Of a stretch of DNA of 64,000 nucleotides, positions 8,832-20,600 are shown piece after piece (position 1 is the stretch's first letter; every line of letters starts with the position of its first letter). Where the stretch lies: NCBI GenBank assembly GCA_030374765.1, contig JARGXX010000105.1, positions 434,001 through 498,000 of the forward strand, given 5' to 3'. Below the pieces are notes generated by a model. That model was not told the DNA's origin. It saw only the letters and a list, made by a program, of their open reading frames with translations, and did no database searches. Made by a program: the position numbers and the translations under genes. The stretch is from Agarophyton chilense. Its lineage: Eukaryota; Rhodophyta; Florideophyceae; Gracilariales; Gracilariaceae.

Positions 8832-9674
8832 CTATGGGGCAAATTTACGAGGAATGTAGTACGATATGCTGACATCAGCAGAAACTGTTAAATGCACCAT
8901 TACGTAGTGTGGGTGGATGAAGCATGTTGCGTGTAATGGCTGTGCTTGATGTCCAAACAAACATCTACTAAAGTTGCGCAGATCTACAAGCGCTTCCTGT
9001 CCAGAGGCGGGCGTTTCCCTTTGTTCTTGAATAGATTCATCATCCTCGTAGCTTGCAATAGACAGATCCGTAAAAGTCGCAGAAATGGACACCGTGTCTG
9101 TGTCAATTCCGAGCAAAAGCTTTGCTCTGTCCTCTTCCAAAGTAGCTTGCAAGCGAAGGGTATTGCACAGAACCTTCATGCGATCCACAAGTGCATGAAT
9201 CTTCGATAATGCAGGGAGCGCGAAACCCGTGATCTTGTCATGTTCCGGTGGTTGATATTCCGAAAGCCGTATGGCGGACAGAACCACCACCGGAATATCT
9301 TGCATAATAGGTCCAAGCGCAGTAATCATTTCAAACGTGAGAACCGGAACGCGTTTCTTCGCTAGTTTAATAGTGATATGGTCTGCAGCTGAGGCGGAGC
9401 GTAATGCACCAAGAAAGTTTTGCATATCCATCTCGAGCCCGATTTGATTAGCGTTTTGTGACTCGATTCGATACGATTGAAACCACTCTGTCCTTGTGAA
9501 ATGGGCGAAGGCAGCCACAGAACCGGAAACATCAGCTTGAAATATGATCCGGATGTTGTCAACCTCAGGTGCATATAAATGCAACACGCATCTCTTGCCA
9601 ACCTTATCCAGAAGTTGAGCCACTCTGAGGAAATCAGCCACTCTCTCTGGTTTTAGACGACTCTTGAATTTCAT
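8832..9674 (-). CDS. HUS1: HUS1 checkpoint clamp subunit
   Basis: Single-exon 280-residue protein, the typical HUS1 length. It begins MKFKSRLKPE and carries the HUS1/PCNA-fold pattern, notably DHITIKLAKKRVPVLTFEM near residues 98-116 and the C-terminal HPHYVMVHLTVSADVSISYYIP strand pair. HUS1 forms the heterotrimeric RAD9-RAD1-HUS1 (9-1-1) clamp that is loaded at sites of DNA damage and activates ATR-type checkpoint signalling in the nucleus. The start is the first ATG of the conserved N-terminus. It lies tail to tail with RAB1, 93 bases between the stop codons. With the polymerase iota-like gene (34.3 kb) and SPO11 (53.4 kb) it is one of three DNA-damage or recombination genes in the window. 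Confidence 0.88.
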   Translation of the reverse strand: MKFKSRLKPERVADFLRVAQLLDKVGKRCVLHLYAPEVDNIRIIFQADVSGSVAAFAHFTRTEWFQSYRIESQNANQIGLEMDMQNFLGALRSASAADHITIKLAKKRVPVLTFEMITALGPIMQDIPVVVLSAIRLSEYQPPEHDKITGFALPALSKIHALVDRMKVLCNTLRLQATLEEDRAKLLLGIDTDTVSISATFTDLSIASYEDDESIQEQRETPASGQEALVDLRNFSRCLFGHQAQPLHATCFIHPHYVMVHLTVSADVSISYYIPRKFAP

Positions 9675-10858
9675 GGTGCTTTGCTTTACAAGTCTTTATC
9701 CCTCGATGTGATTGAGGGCGCTAAGTATCGTGATGGTAGAACTGACTGTAGACTCTCAGAGCTCGAAGTCAGAAACAGCCATCATTCTTGATCACCACAG
9801 CTTCCGGAATCCGGTTCTAATCAGAACGCTCAAGACAGCTCTACCCTCTTTAAGAAATAAGTGCGTAGGCGACTTGGCTTAAACGAGGCTCAGAGCGTAT
9901 AAAACCACAATGGCTTTAAGAGGTTCGATGGTGACATGTTGGGTGGAAAGCCAATGTGGGAAAGAAGCGGGGTCATCCAGTTTCATATTATCAAAGGTGT
10001 ACTGGTTTTATTTTGCTTTCTTTTCCCGCGAATTCGGGATTCACTTTACTGCATGAACGTACTGTATGCAGATTCTTTGGTATCCCTCGAGCGTACGGAA
10101 TAAGCTTGGTTCAGTACCCCGGCCAATTACATAGCCTTGAGACCTATTTGAGAAAATTCTTCATCCTCTTCTACGCACAACGCCCATTCGGTTTCTACTA
10201 GCATCGACCGGCGAGTGTGCCCAATGCTCTGTACAGGGTAGACTGCTACATTCGTGCCTTTCGCGCACTAGTGACGAACCAGGTGCTGATATAACACTGA
10301 ATTTGCGGCCGCGTTGTTCTCGGAGAACGCATAAACTCCTCTACGATGTCTCTATCGGGGCAGACATCTGTGAGACATTGACACAGGTTGTCTGTGTCCA
10401 TTAGCTCATTATGCAGTCTAAATTATGTGTTCTGTCATGGTGATGGAGTTGCGGCGCTTGTTGTCATGCCATATTGACATGCGATATTGGCACCCTCACC
10501 GAGAAGGGCAATCTTCAAAATCGTAAAGAAATGCGCTGAACTTTTCTGTTTAAAGCCACGTGACAGTGCACACGCGGGCAAAAACGATCTCCCATGTTCC
10601 CCTCGAATTGGACCTTGGGTCATGAGACGACCCATGGACCCCAGCTTGGGGCCTCAAAGAATCTAAAGGAAGAGGCGTCAAATTTGGAAAAACTATAAAA
10701 AGCCATTTTATTGATAGATAATTGACCCTTCCAGCTCCGAAGATTCCTATGCCATATTACCCCATTGACCACGTCAGACCCTCCTCAACTTGAAGCTTTT
10801 CACGTCCACCAGGATTCCTCAGCGTAGAACATCGTACCCATCAAAGCGAAGGTCAGCC
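9675..10858. other. Divergent intergenic region between HUS1 and SKP1
   Basis: About 1.2 kb between outward-facing genes. Short frames at 9956-10201 and 10435-10635 do not resemble known families. A TATA-like element at 10693-10700 sits about 160 bases before the SKP1 start. Confidence 0.5.
10693..10700 (+). promoter_or_regulatory. TATA-like box upstream of SKP1
   Basis: CTATAAAA in an A/T-rich context, about 160 bases before the SKP1 ATG. A transcript starting about 30 bases downstream would have a 5' UTR of about 130 bases. Assignment rests on sequence and position only. Confidence 0.45.
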
Positions 10859-11559
10859 ATGGTTGAAACGCCGAATCAAGCCAATAGCATCACTTTGAGG
10901 CTTCGGAGTAAAGATGGGGAAATCTTCGAGGTGGAGAAACCTGTTGCTATGCAGATAAACTTCGTCAAAGGAATGCTCGAAGATGTCGACGAAGTAGACG
11001 GCATGGAGATTCCCATGGGAGAAGTTGAAGCTGCGATTCTGGCAAAGGTTGTGGAGTACTGCAGGTTCCACTACCAACAAGAACTCAATCAAACAAGTGC
11101 TGATGAAGTAGATCGCTGGGAACGGTCCTTTGTCCAGGTTGACAAGTCAACGTTGTTTCAATTAATTCTGGTACGTTCCGAATGCTTTCATTTATTTTCA
11201 AGCTAAAACGGATACGGTTTGCTAACAACGAATGCGTTTCCGTGGGAATCACTCAACATATCATTTTGAATGGACAGGCGGCCAACTTCTTGGATGTTCA
11301 ATCGCTTCTAGACCTCACATGCAAAACGTAAGTTCAATTCCCAAATGAAAGAATTCCTCGTGCGTATCCCTTCTTCCGAAAGCGATTTCGACTGACTATT
11401 TCTCTCAAACTTTGCTTTCGAAATTTCAGGGTTGCAGACATGATAAAGGGAAAAACCCCCGAACAAATCCGGGCGGAGTTTGACATCGACAATGATTTTA
11501 CTCCTGAGCAATTGGAGGAAGTGCGTCGGGACAATGCATGGTGCGCGGAAGATCGTTAA
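10859..11559 (+). CDS. SKP1: SKP1, SCF ubiquitin ligase adaptor, three exons
   Basis: join(10859..11170, 11278..11327, 11430..11559) gives 163 residues, the normal SKP1 length. Exon 1 encodes the BTB/POZ-like fold ([40 protein letters not shown]), exon 2 [17 protein letters not shown], and exon 3 [19 protein letters not shown] through [17 protein letters not shown], the F-box-binding C-terminal helices. Introns of 107 and 102 nt have GTACGT/CAG and GTAAGT/CAG borders and the second is in phase 2. SKP1 bridges cullin-1 and F-box proteins in SCF ubiquitin ligases. The frame extends 23 codons further upstream of the ATG at 10859, including residues with no SKP1 similarity, so the internal ATG ([10 protein letters not shown]) is preferred. 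Confidence 0.95.
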
Positions 11560-12334
11560 TGTATAGATATATGAATCGGGAGCCCAGAGTGATGAGAGAT
11601 GTTGCGTTGCTGCCTTGGAAAGGAAGAGTGTGAGTACCTTTTTTAGAGTCAAGAGGCATGATTTTTCGAGCTCGATCGAGTAAATGCTTGAGATGGAGTC
11701 AGAAATCCCCCCTTGTTCATATTCTCTTCGGTCAGAGTTGGATGGGAACGTTACTTTTCTGCATGCTTGCGCTGGGAGCGATGACTGTCGTCCCCATTTC
11801 CCACTCTTGAGGCTTTTGAGCGTTCAAACCAAAACGTCGTCGTTTGCAATACTCTTGCTTGGTGTGTTGTTGCGTTACAATTTCGAGCAAAGAAGCGTTT
11901 CGAGGAGAGCAATTTAAGCGCCCGATTGGAATTTAGAACGGCCTTTGGCGACATCAGATTATGATTTAGATACGAGTCTTTGGTGGGAATAATAAAATAA
12001 ACCTCTGTTCGACAAATAATGACTCGACAGTATTTCAAGACAATATTGAGGTACAATGGAGAGAGAACGGTAGGTATTAGTTTCGAGAGCGTTCGAAGTC
12101 AAAGTTGGTTTAAAAAGATAGTACTGTACAAGTTTCATGGCAAGAATTTGGAACCCGAACATCGTCATAGTTAACTTGACGGACACAGACATTCCATGAA
12201 TATACGGGCTTCTTCTCACAGAAGAACAGTGGTACCCTCACGACTCTTGGGCGTGTCAGACCCGTTCATCTATTCGGTAACGTTTGATATCCAAATGTCC
12301 TACGTTTCCACCGCATAAGGCGCAGATAAACGGA
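11560..12334. other. Convergent intergenic region between SKP1 and the symporter gene
   Basis: About 775 bases between two facing stop codons. It holds both 3' UTRs; no frame with family resemblance was seen. Confidence 0.5.
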
Positions 12335-13660
12335 TCAAGACACCAGAGTGTTTTTGGAAGGTAGTCGATTTCCTTCATCGAGGATACGTTCGCTTTCCAC
12401 AAAGGAGCAAAACACAAGCGTGGTGGATATGTAGCACAGGCTGAGACTTGCAAACATAGCCCGCCAGGATCCGCCAAGCATATCCATGACCTTGGTCGAT
12501 AACGGGATAGCAATAAACCCGGCAAGGCTTGCAAAGGTATTTGAGGTGGCTTTAAATATTCCAACTGCACTTGGTGCCGCCATGTCCATGAAACAACTGT
12601 AAACGCCTCCGCTATTTAGACTCATAAACGCCAAACTTAATGATACGTACGCCAAAGCTACGCCGATTGTCTTTGCAGTCGCAAAGGCAAGCAACATGGT
12701 AGCAGCACCAAGATTCGCGGTAAATGTTATTAGCTTTCTTACTTTTGTGACTGGCATTCCATGTCGCAAGAGGGCGTCTGCGAGATATCCGCCAATGTTA
12801 CCACTGATGGCCATTGAAAAGTATAGGACAAAAGTGAAGGAAAGAGAGGTTGTTTGAATGTCGTAGACGTTCTTAAAATAGGATGGAAGCCAGCTTAGAA
12901 CAACAAAGTGTACAAGGCCCAACATGGCCTGTGTGAAACAGACAGCAAGCATGCTTCTGTTACGAAGGATTGAAAATATCAGGCGCATTTCTTGACTAAC
13001 GGGAAATGAATCAGAATTTTGATCCGTACCATCTCGGCTTAGGCTCGAGGTGGAAGAAGAATCTTCGTCGGATGGTGCAAAAGTTTCGAGCTTTTCGTAA
13101 CGATCATAGGCAACTATTTGCCAGACGGCAACCCAGACTATACCAAGAGCGCCAAACGAATAGAATATGGTTTGCCATGAGGCCTCTCGAATGATAATTG
13201 GAGACATAACAAGAGCCAATGTTGTTCCAATATGAGTACCAGTGTGCAATAAAGAGACACCTCTCGCTCTTTCAGTGGGTGATATCCAGGTGGACAGAAA
13301 ATGGTACACGGATGGGTATGCAACACCCTCTGAAAGACCCATGAGAAAGCGACAGGCTATCAGCACCTTGAATCCCATATTACAGGCGATGGGAGTGACG
13401 ACGGTAAAGAAAGACCACAGAATTGCGCCGCAAGTAAGGACGTTCTTTGCTCCGAAGCGCCGACAAAGAAGAGCACCCCCTAAGTTCATTGGCAAGTAAC
13501 CCAGATAAAAGTAAGACATAATCAAGGACTGCTCGTGCAAATTAAAAGAGTACTGCTCGGCGATACTGATGATAGCGACAGACATGTTGACGCGGTCTGC
13601 ATAATTGATACAGCAGCAAACCGCGCACAATATGACCATGACATAACGCTCTGGGATCAT
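12335..13660 (-). CDS. Major facilitator superfamily anion:cation symporter (SLC17/PHT4-like)
   Basis: Single-exon 441-residue membrane protein with about 12 predicted hydrophobic helices and a cytosolic serine/aspartate-rich loop near residues 195-220 between the two six-helix halves. The opening YVMVILCAVCCCINYADRVN, the RFLMGLSEGVAYPSVYHFLSTW segment in helix 4 and the ERARGVSLLHTGTHIG segment are typical of the anion:cation symporter family (SLC17 in animals; PHT4 phosphate/ascorbate carriers in plastids of algae and plants). Substrate cannot be read from the sequence; inorganic phosphate or an organic anion is likely. The ATG at 13660 follows an in-frame TAA six codons upstream, so no transit peptide is encoded contiguously; a separate upstream exon cannot be excluded. 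Confidence 0.85.
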   Translation of the reverse strand: MIPERYVMVILCAVCCCINYADRVNMSVAIISIAEQYSFNLHEQSLIMSYFYLGYLPMNLGGALLCRRFGAKNVLTCGAILWSFFTVVTPIACNMGFKVLIACRFLMGLSEGVAYPSVYHFLSTWISPTERARGVSLLHTGTHIGTTLALVMSPIIIREASWQTIFYSFGALGIVWVAVWQIVAYDRYEKLETFAPSDEDSSSTSSLSRDGTDQNSDSFPVSQEMRLIFSILRNRSMLAVCFTQAMLGLVHFVVLSWLPSYFKNVYDIQTTSLSFTFVLYFSMAISGNIGGYLADALLRHGMPVTKVRKLITFTANLGAATMLLAFATAKTIGVALAYVSLSLAFMSLNSGGVYSCFMDMAAPSAVGIFKATSNTFASLAGFIAIPLSTKVMDMLGGSWRAMFASLSLCYISTTLVFCSFVESERILDEGNRLPSKNTLVS

Positions 13661-14347
13661 TTTGAGGCGCTGGGCTTATCCACTTGGTATCATTGTCAAG
13701 AATGCAATGGAAGGCAGTAGTGCGATGTTAGGCAGCGCGACTCAAGAGCGGGGTTGGGGCGGTGCCGTTGTCGAAAAGAGCCAAAGTGTGTGCCTCATAG
13801 CTTCTAATTACCTTTACTGTACAAAATCAACATGCACCATGCCCCGTAGTGACAGCACTATGGAATTGAACCGAGGAAAGCAAAATGCAGAGCGCAGAGC
13901 AGGCCAAGCTTTGCATGTATATGTGGTCATTCTCCACGTGTACACGATGCTGCCGTGGCGTCGGGTGCAGCTCTTCTCCAAGCACAAATTGGCCTGCCGA
14001 CGTGGCTGGAATGGAAAGCAAGCGTCGATTGTGCAGAGTGGGTGCTTTGTGTTACACACTGTCGCCCGCGTCAATCCAAAGTGGCACATTTGCTTTTCAC
14101 CGTCGACCCCGCCGCTCTGCCCTTGCGCTTCGCTGCGCCCTCACACTGCTCCAACTTCTACGCCCCTTGTGCTGCTCGCTCCGCTCACACCCGGTCACAG
14201 AGGTCCATAGCTCCGGCTGTTACCCGCGCTACACTGCTCCAACAGACCCTGCCCTCCGCACCTGTGATCACCTGCTCCACACTCACCCCAACCTCACTTA
14301 ACCAGTCCCCTCTTCGAAGTCAATGAATTTTTCTCTCAGAACATCGA
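13661..14347. other. Divergent intergenic region between the symporter and Doa10 genes
   Basis: About 690 bases between outward-facing starts. The right half becomes C-rich on the plus strand, like other gene leaders in the window. Several overlapping open frames there (13885-14326) are compositional and not family-like. Confidence 0.5.
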
Positions 14348-17300
14348 ATGGCGGAGGTTGACGTAGATCGAGAATGCCGCATTTGCCGCGGCGAGGATGA
14401 ACCCGGTCGTCCTTTGTTACATCCTTGTCGTTGCTCCGGCTCTATAAAATACACCCACGAGGACTGTCTCATCAACTGGCTTGCCCAATCTGGCTCATCG
14501 CGATGCGAGTTATGTAATCATTCTTTTCGCTTTGAGCCCTTGTATCAACCAAACACCCCTTCGGCCTTACCAACTCGCGAGTTTCTCACCGGTGTCCTCG
14601 TTCTTCTCAAAAAGACGATCAAGACCGCTGCCAGGATCATTCTCGTCTGCACTGTATGGCTGTTCTTCCTTCCCATTGGTACTTGCTGGACATGGTACCT
14701 CTTGTTCATCAACTCCCCTATGCAATTACCGGCTCTGTTAGCGTCCAGAGGTCCTGCAGGAATTGTTACCGACGCCTTTTACGGATTTCTTCTTTCGGCC
14801 GGCATTGTTTTCGTTTTTCTTGGTGTGTCGTCCCTGCGCGAGTATGTCAGACAATTGCCTCAAGACGCTGCTGAGCACGAGCATGATGCGTTCCAAGTAT
14901 TTCACGAAGATGAAGACAGACATGTACATCACGATGCTCTTCACCATGACGCGGACAATGAGAATGAATGGCCGGAACACGAAAACGATCAAATGAATGA
15001 CGGCGACGGTGTCGCACAGCCTCTTCGAAACCGTGTCGGTGACGGTGGTGTTCTTGATTTACATGGCGATAATGAAGTGGACCAGGAAGAAGACCTTAGC
15101 GGAGAGCTTGTGGATGAGGTTGACGAGCTTGTGCGCGACACTTACGACTTCTTTATAGATGAGCACAATGAGAACGACATGGAAGATGTGGATTCAGATA
15201 TCGAATTAGACGACAACGACGACCGCCCCCGTTCCGACGGAGGTGGGGACATGCATGGCTACCCTGCAGGAGAAAGCGATGCTTACGCTAGCAGCAGCGA
15301 CTACATGGAAGAGGAAGATTTTGAAGAGGTGGTATTTCAAGCGCATGCAATGGAAAATCGCGCTCAGCGTAGGGATATAAACGGCGCCGAAGGCGATCGT
15401 CCGGACGATGTAGAAGATGATGATCAAGATGTCCGGGGTGAAGGTGGTGCGTTGTTCGGTCTTTTCGAGCTCGACCCTGATGAAGTACCTCTTGAAGAAG
15501 TTGTCGGACTTCGCGGTCACATTCGAAATCTTTTCGATAACGCAGGAACTGTGCTAGTTTCAAACGCCATTTTCCTTGGCATCTTCACACTTATTCCTCT
15601 TCTCATCGGACGTCTTGCGCTTCGTCTGTTTTCTGTACAATCGTTTCCAATCCGCATCACCGATATCACGCAAAGTCTCTCTCCTCACTTTTTGATTTCG
15701 CTCGTCAGCCAATCTTCAAGTTTGTCACTGTCTGGTACCACCGCCATCCGAAATATCACTACTACTTTAAATGTAGAGGGATCACCTTCTGCAAGTGTGC
15801 AACAAACCTCCCAAGCCTTGAGTACAGGCTCGATCTTGAATGAGGAGTCCCAAACTCTTATTAACGAATCTTTGATTCAGAGCGCAAGAGAACAGGATCA
15901 GCCCTTAGTGTCATACATTGACAACTTTTTCATTGTACTCCTTGGCTATGGAATGATTGCGTTGGTTTCGGTTGCATACATTGGGTCCATTTCCTTACTG
16001 AGGCATCGATATCCCAGACTTGATTCTCCAATAACGAGGCAAATAGCACGAATGTTGAGATATATTGCTACTTTAGTCAAGATTGTGGTGCTTATTCTGT
16101 TTGAATTCGGAGTGTTTCCTCTTGGCTGTGGCTGGTGGCTTGACATCTGCACGTTGGAGTTATTTGGTGGAACGACTCAGTCAAGGTTGGCGTACTGTCG
16201 TCAGTCGCCATGGACATGCACCGGTGGTCATTGGGTATTGGGAATAGTGTACATGGCACATATTTCACTGTTCATATCTCTTCTTAGAGAAGTCCTTCGA
16301 CCGGAGCTCTTGTGGTTCTTGAGGAACCCTGATGATCCTGAATTCCATCCGTTCCGTGAGCTGGTTGAGAAGCCCCTGTCCAGGCATGCACGTAGAATGT
16401 GTCTCAGTATCATTATCTATGTTCCGCTTATCATGGCTCTCGTTTACATCCCCGGACAACTCTGTTTGAAGCTTCTACCTCATGTGTTTCCATTCCGTTC
16501 TGAAGACTTCTCACATATATTGATCGACGTTCCTTTTGGAAATCTGCTCATCGGCCCTCTGATCCGTCTCCTGTACTTTGGTAGGCCAGAGCTTTCATTA
16601 CAGCTACTTCTATCGGCATGGGTTCGTGGATTGTCATCGGTCCTGGGCATTCGAGACCTTGTCGTGAAGGGGGAGACTGTAAATGAAAACCAACCTCCGA
16701 ATGCAGGACGTGATGCGCAACATCCATTGCCTCCCGTATTTGCGCCAGTGCCTGGAGTTCGTTTCGAAGCTGCGGGAACGTCCGGTGACATGGACGACGA
16801 CTTCATTGAAGAGGATCAAGATCAGCGAAAATATATCGGTATTCGTGCTGTGCTGATGATAGCGGCGGCATGGGCCACACTGGTCGTTGTTGAAAGTTTC
16901 TTGCTTGCAATGCCAACGATTCTCGGGAGACGGCTAATGAGTACCGTCGGTCTGGCTGTCCGCCACGATCTTCACCCTTTCCTTCTTGGCTTGAATGTTC
17001 TCTTGGGGACTGTCAACGGGATGTGCAAGTTGGTACGGTACTTCAGAACTCTGGACACAATGACTATGATCACCATGAGCATGCCGTATCTCGCACTCGT
17101 CGTGAAGGGCACCGTGATAATATCGATATGGTTAGGAATCATTCCGCTAATGACTGGGCTTTTGTTCGAGTTGATCTTTGTTCCAATACGAGTTTCGTAC
17201 AATGAAACACCATACTTCTGTCTTCATCAGGACTGGGCGTTGGGATTACTGTTGCTCAAGGTGTGGTCCTGTATTGCTGCAACGGGCGGTCTCGGGACTA

Positions 17301-17668
17301 AATGGAGAGAAAGGGTTCTTAGAGCGAAGGAGGGAGAACTCGCAGGTCTTGACGTGAACTTTTCTCGCACAATGCGAGAGGTGGTGTTGCCTGTTTTGGT
17401 ATGGTCTCTAATGGCCCTTTGCGTGCCTTATTCCATCTCTAGAGGAGTGCTGCCAACGTTGGGCAGTGGGCAGTGGATTTCGGATCAGGTGTACCGCTAC
17501 GCTTACCTCGTTATAGCTTGCTGTTATTGTTCCTTTGAACTGTTTCGCTACTCATTGTCAGTGCTGCGGGATCTGCACGACTCAATACGAGATGACAAAT
17601 ACCTTGTGGGGAAGCGCCTTTATAATTTTGGCGATAACCGAGAAGGGGTGTCCATCCAAGAGCAATAA
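14348..17668 (+). CDS. MARCH6: Doa10/MARCH6 (TEB4/SUD1) type RING-CH E3 ubiquitin ligase of the ER
   Basis: Single-exon protein of 1106 residues. An N-terminal RING-CH domain (C4HC3) uses Cys10, Cys13, Cys27, Cys29, His37, Cys40, Cys53 and Cys56 and is followed by two membrane segments (about 90-180), a long acidic, Asp/Glu/His-rich cytosolic segment (about 175-350), and about twelve further hydrophobic helices. The extreme C-terminus contains DDKYLVGKRLYNFGD, matching the conserved C-terminal element of Doa10/MARCH6 required for substrate selection. The family ubiquitinates ER and inner-nuclear-membrane degradation substrates, usually with UBC6 and UBC7; a UBC7/UBE2G gene lies at 60.6 kb in this same window. 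The length is somewhat below yeast Doa10 (about 1300). The start at 14348 places the RING-CH directly at the N-terminus as in the family. Confidence 0.93.
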   Translation: MAEVDVDRECRICRGEDEPGRPLLHPCRCSGSIKYTHEDCLINWLAQSGSSRCELCNHSFRFEPLYQPNTPSALPTREFLTGVLVLLKKTIKTAARIILVCTVWLFFLPIGTCWTWYLLFINSPMQLPALLASRGPAGIVTDAFYGFLLSAGIVFVFLGVSSLREYVRQLPQDAAEHEHDAFQVFHEDEDRHVHHDALHHDADNENEWPEHENDQMNDGDGVAQPLRNRVGDGGVLDLHGDNEVDQEEDLSGELVDEVDELVRDTYDFFIDEHNENDMEDVDSDIELDDNDDRPRSDGGGDMHGYPAGESDAYASSSDYMEEEDFEEVVFQAHAMENRAQRRDINGAEGDRPDDVEDDDQDVRGEGGALFGLFELDPDEVPLEEVVGLRGHIRNLFDNAGTVLVSNAIFLGIFTLIPLLIGRLALRLFSVQSFPIRITDITQSLSPHFLISLVSQSSSLSLSGTTAIRNITTTLNVEGSPSASVQQTSQALSTGSILNEESQTLINESLIQSAREQDQPLVSYIDNFFIVLLGYGMIALVSVAYIGSISLLRHRYPRLDSPITRQIARMLRYIATLVKIVVLILFEFGVFPLGCGWWLDICTLELFGGTTQSRLAYCRQSPWTCTGGHWVLGIVYMAHISLFISLLREVLRPELLWFLRNPDDPEFHPFRELVEKPLSRHARRMCLSIIIYVPLIMALVYIPGQLCLKLLPHVFPFRSEDFSHILIDVPFGNLLIGPLIRLLYFGRPELSLQLLLSAWVRGLSSVLGIRDLVVKGETVNENQPPNAGRDAQHPLPPVFAPVPGVRFEAAGTSGDMDDDFIEEDQDQRKYIGIRAVLMIAAAWATLVVVESFLLAMPTILGRRLMSTVGLAVRHDLHPFLLGLNVLLGTVNGMCKLVRYFRTLDTMTMITMSMPYLALVVKGTVIISIWLGIIPLMTGLLFELIFVPIRVSYNETPYFCLHQDWALGLLLLKVWSCIAATGGLGTKWRERVLRAKEGELAGLDVNFSRTMREVVLPVLVWSLMALCVPYSISRGVLPTLGSGQWISDQVYRYAYLVIACCYCSFELFRYSLSVLRDLHDSIRDDKYLVGKRLYNFGDNREGVSIQEQ

Positions 17669-20600
17669 CAACAATCTTTAGTATTCCGAACAATCTTCTG
17701 TACATAAAAAACACGACGAAGAGCTATTGGTGTATTAAAGATGATCAGAACTTGTGCGAACATGGTGGTAAATTTGGCAAGTGTAGTCGGTGCCAACCAT
17801 CCCTGGCAAGAATTGAGGTCACACCGAATGACAGACTTACGGTAAAAACCATCGGGGTCCTGGTGTACGCCACACAGGGCAGGCATTGCTGTTCTCCTGC
17901 ATTCGCCTTATCCCTGTACAACTGCATCGTCATGAACCAGGTATTGCAAGGACAAAGAAGATGACGTCCTCTTTTCACTTCCTCCGCAGAACGACACTAC
18001 ACCCACCAATGGAGATTTGTGCCACGTTTAAGAACATGGTGTGTTGATCATGGAAGAGAAGTGTTGGGGAGAGTGGGAATCGAATTGGACTCGATCTGTG
18101 TTACGCTTCGTTTCCCGAAATATCTACCCTTCGTATGTGCAACCCCTCGTAGTTTATTGATTAAAATTCTTGGTTTTGTGACCGCTCAATGCTTTTGTGT
18201 TTGACTTTGTCTCTAGCTCGAGAGCTTCAGCGGGCGATGAAGTAATTTTAAACGAAACTTGGAACACACACATTGGACTATGTATAAATATACCAATATA
18301 GAACGGCAAACGAAGTACTCGGTAGTGGAAGGGGACAATACGCGGTTTCGACCAACAATTTTAGAAGTATTTATGTAAGGACTTGGTTTCGAATGTGTTC
18401 CTCTGATATTGTTGTTCTAAGCCTATGGTGCATTAGGGACGAAGCGTACAACAAGCCCACTCTAATGCTAAACGGCTGCCTGCGAAGGACGGACGGAACA
18501 GCTGAATCGGGTTACGAGTAGTTCGATCTTTCATGTCAGGGCCAATGCATCTTTTGTTTGTGTGCCCCAACTATGAAATTCAATTATTCCCCGTGCATTT
18601 GCGGTCATGCACTCCAGGGAAACTTGTACGTTTTTTTAGAACCTTTGGACACAGAGCATTTTTTCAGAGTGGGTGTTGGACAAAAATAGCCTACTTCATA
18701 GAATGAATCTACCTATCGTCTTCCTCTAGCTAGATATTGCCGTACGGATAAAATGTCAACCATCTGGCATGTCCTCTTGCGACTTTGAAATCGATACAGT
18801 TGCGTATATTATTTAGTATTATACATGAGCAATGCTTTTCTGAGACATTCCCAGCGCTATATTCTAATGTCTTTCATAGAGCACAGTAGTCCTAGAATCT
18901 ACTTCCTGGAATGACAAGAAAACCGCTTCAAGTGACATTCTCGCCAAAATCTTTTGTCTTCTTCATGTTGCGTTTTCAGCAAACGATGATCTTTAAATGG
19001 ACAGACACAATGGCGCTTCGTTCTGTGCAGCGGTATTGGGCAGGCGGCGTATCACGACGTGATATCTGCCCTTTATGCGTTTGATGAGGTTTTGCATATC
19101 TGGAGTGCTTTGATTTTCAAACAAGATGTTGTGAAACTGTGTTTCAGAGATACTTTTCCTTCCAGCCTCCTCACACTATGGCGAGCACAAGGGAAGAAAA
19201 AAACAGCTGCAAGGCAGTGTTTTCTGTGCCCTTGCTTTTATCTAAAAGCACTGGTCTGTCATCGTACATGTCTGCAGAGCGTATATTTTAGGGCCCCTAA
19301 AATCTTTCACTGTGCGCTTGTCTGTTCCATTCATGATGGGCATTTAAAAAAGGGACAGACAGACGTAATCGGCAAGAATAAGAGAGAACGAAGCAATTTT
19401 TGCCAAGCACTCCCTCTCTAGCAGCTGTGAGCGTTTCGAGTGAGACGGAGAGCATGTTTTGAGAGAGGATACTTCGACTGCACCATCAAAAGGTCTTGTC
19501 TACCAAATCCTTTTTTTTTTGGTCGATATGCAGGTTATAAGCCAGCCGAGAAAAGATTTCTTCAAGCAAATGTTGTGTTTCTCAATCTGGCATGTGATTC
19601 AATTGCACAAAAAGTCCCACCGAACATGGATTGCAAGGCGTCCATCAGTGAACAAAACGGCGAATGTATTGAGGATTTAGCTTAATAGGGAGCTGCTTGT
19701 GGAACGAGAAAGAGAGCTCGACAAATGGCAAGACGTTTTTTGCCTGGCTTGGACAGAGTTGGGCAGTATTTGCTTAGGGAGGAGAGGAATTCGGAAGAGG
19801 TACAATTTTGTGCGCGGTGGACGATTTTGCACGGGGCTTAGCTGTGGAATCGGGCCAAACGTATAGTTTGCGATTGAAATTGCGTATCGGAATCAAACAG
19901 CAATGCAGTACAGGTAATGATGAATGCGTCATACTTGAATAACGTTGGCGATAAGGTTACAAGGTTGCGTAACAGATGGAAACATGGTAATGGTAATGCC
20001 CTTGTATGTTGGACGAAATATGCAGTTAGGTTTAAAACAATATAGCTCCGAATGAGCTATGGTTGAGGTATGTCGTGGGTCTTTACAGAGCATATGCATT
20101 TGCAAGCATTGAATGAGTGTTGTAGTGCGGCGATACGTGTGACGATGATGGCTGGGTGTGGGACTCGCTGAAGCACTGAGGGGGGTGTCAGAAGCTGAGG
20201 GCGGCGCATTTCATATGGCAACAAGTGTTTGAAAGAGAGTTGGTGCATCGGGTTTGCAGGAGCCGTACGCGTAAGGGGATTGAATGAGCGATTGAATGAA
20301 TCATTGAGCAATAACTAAGCTGATGGTGGCACTTGCAAACGGGTGAGGATGTAAGAGTGTGACGTCGGGAGCATGGTGAAGAGCGAAAGGCAGACAATCG
20401 GAGAATGAGAGAAAAAGCGACGTATATCGCCAAGAGCGTCGGAGGAGATCGGCACACGATACTTCAGCTGAGCGTAAAGCTAGCTCTCACTACGCAAGTC
20501 AAACAGCAGATTACACGAGAGGGGGCGGGGGGTGGCGAAGAGGAGGCCGAGGGAGGGCATAGGAGGGCCATAGGAGGACATAGGAGGGCAAAGGAGGGCA

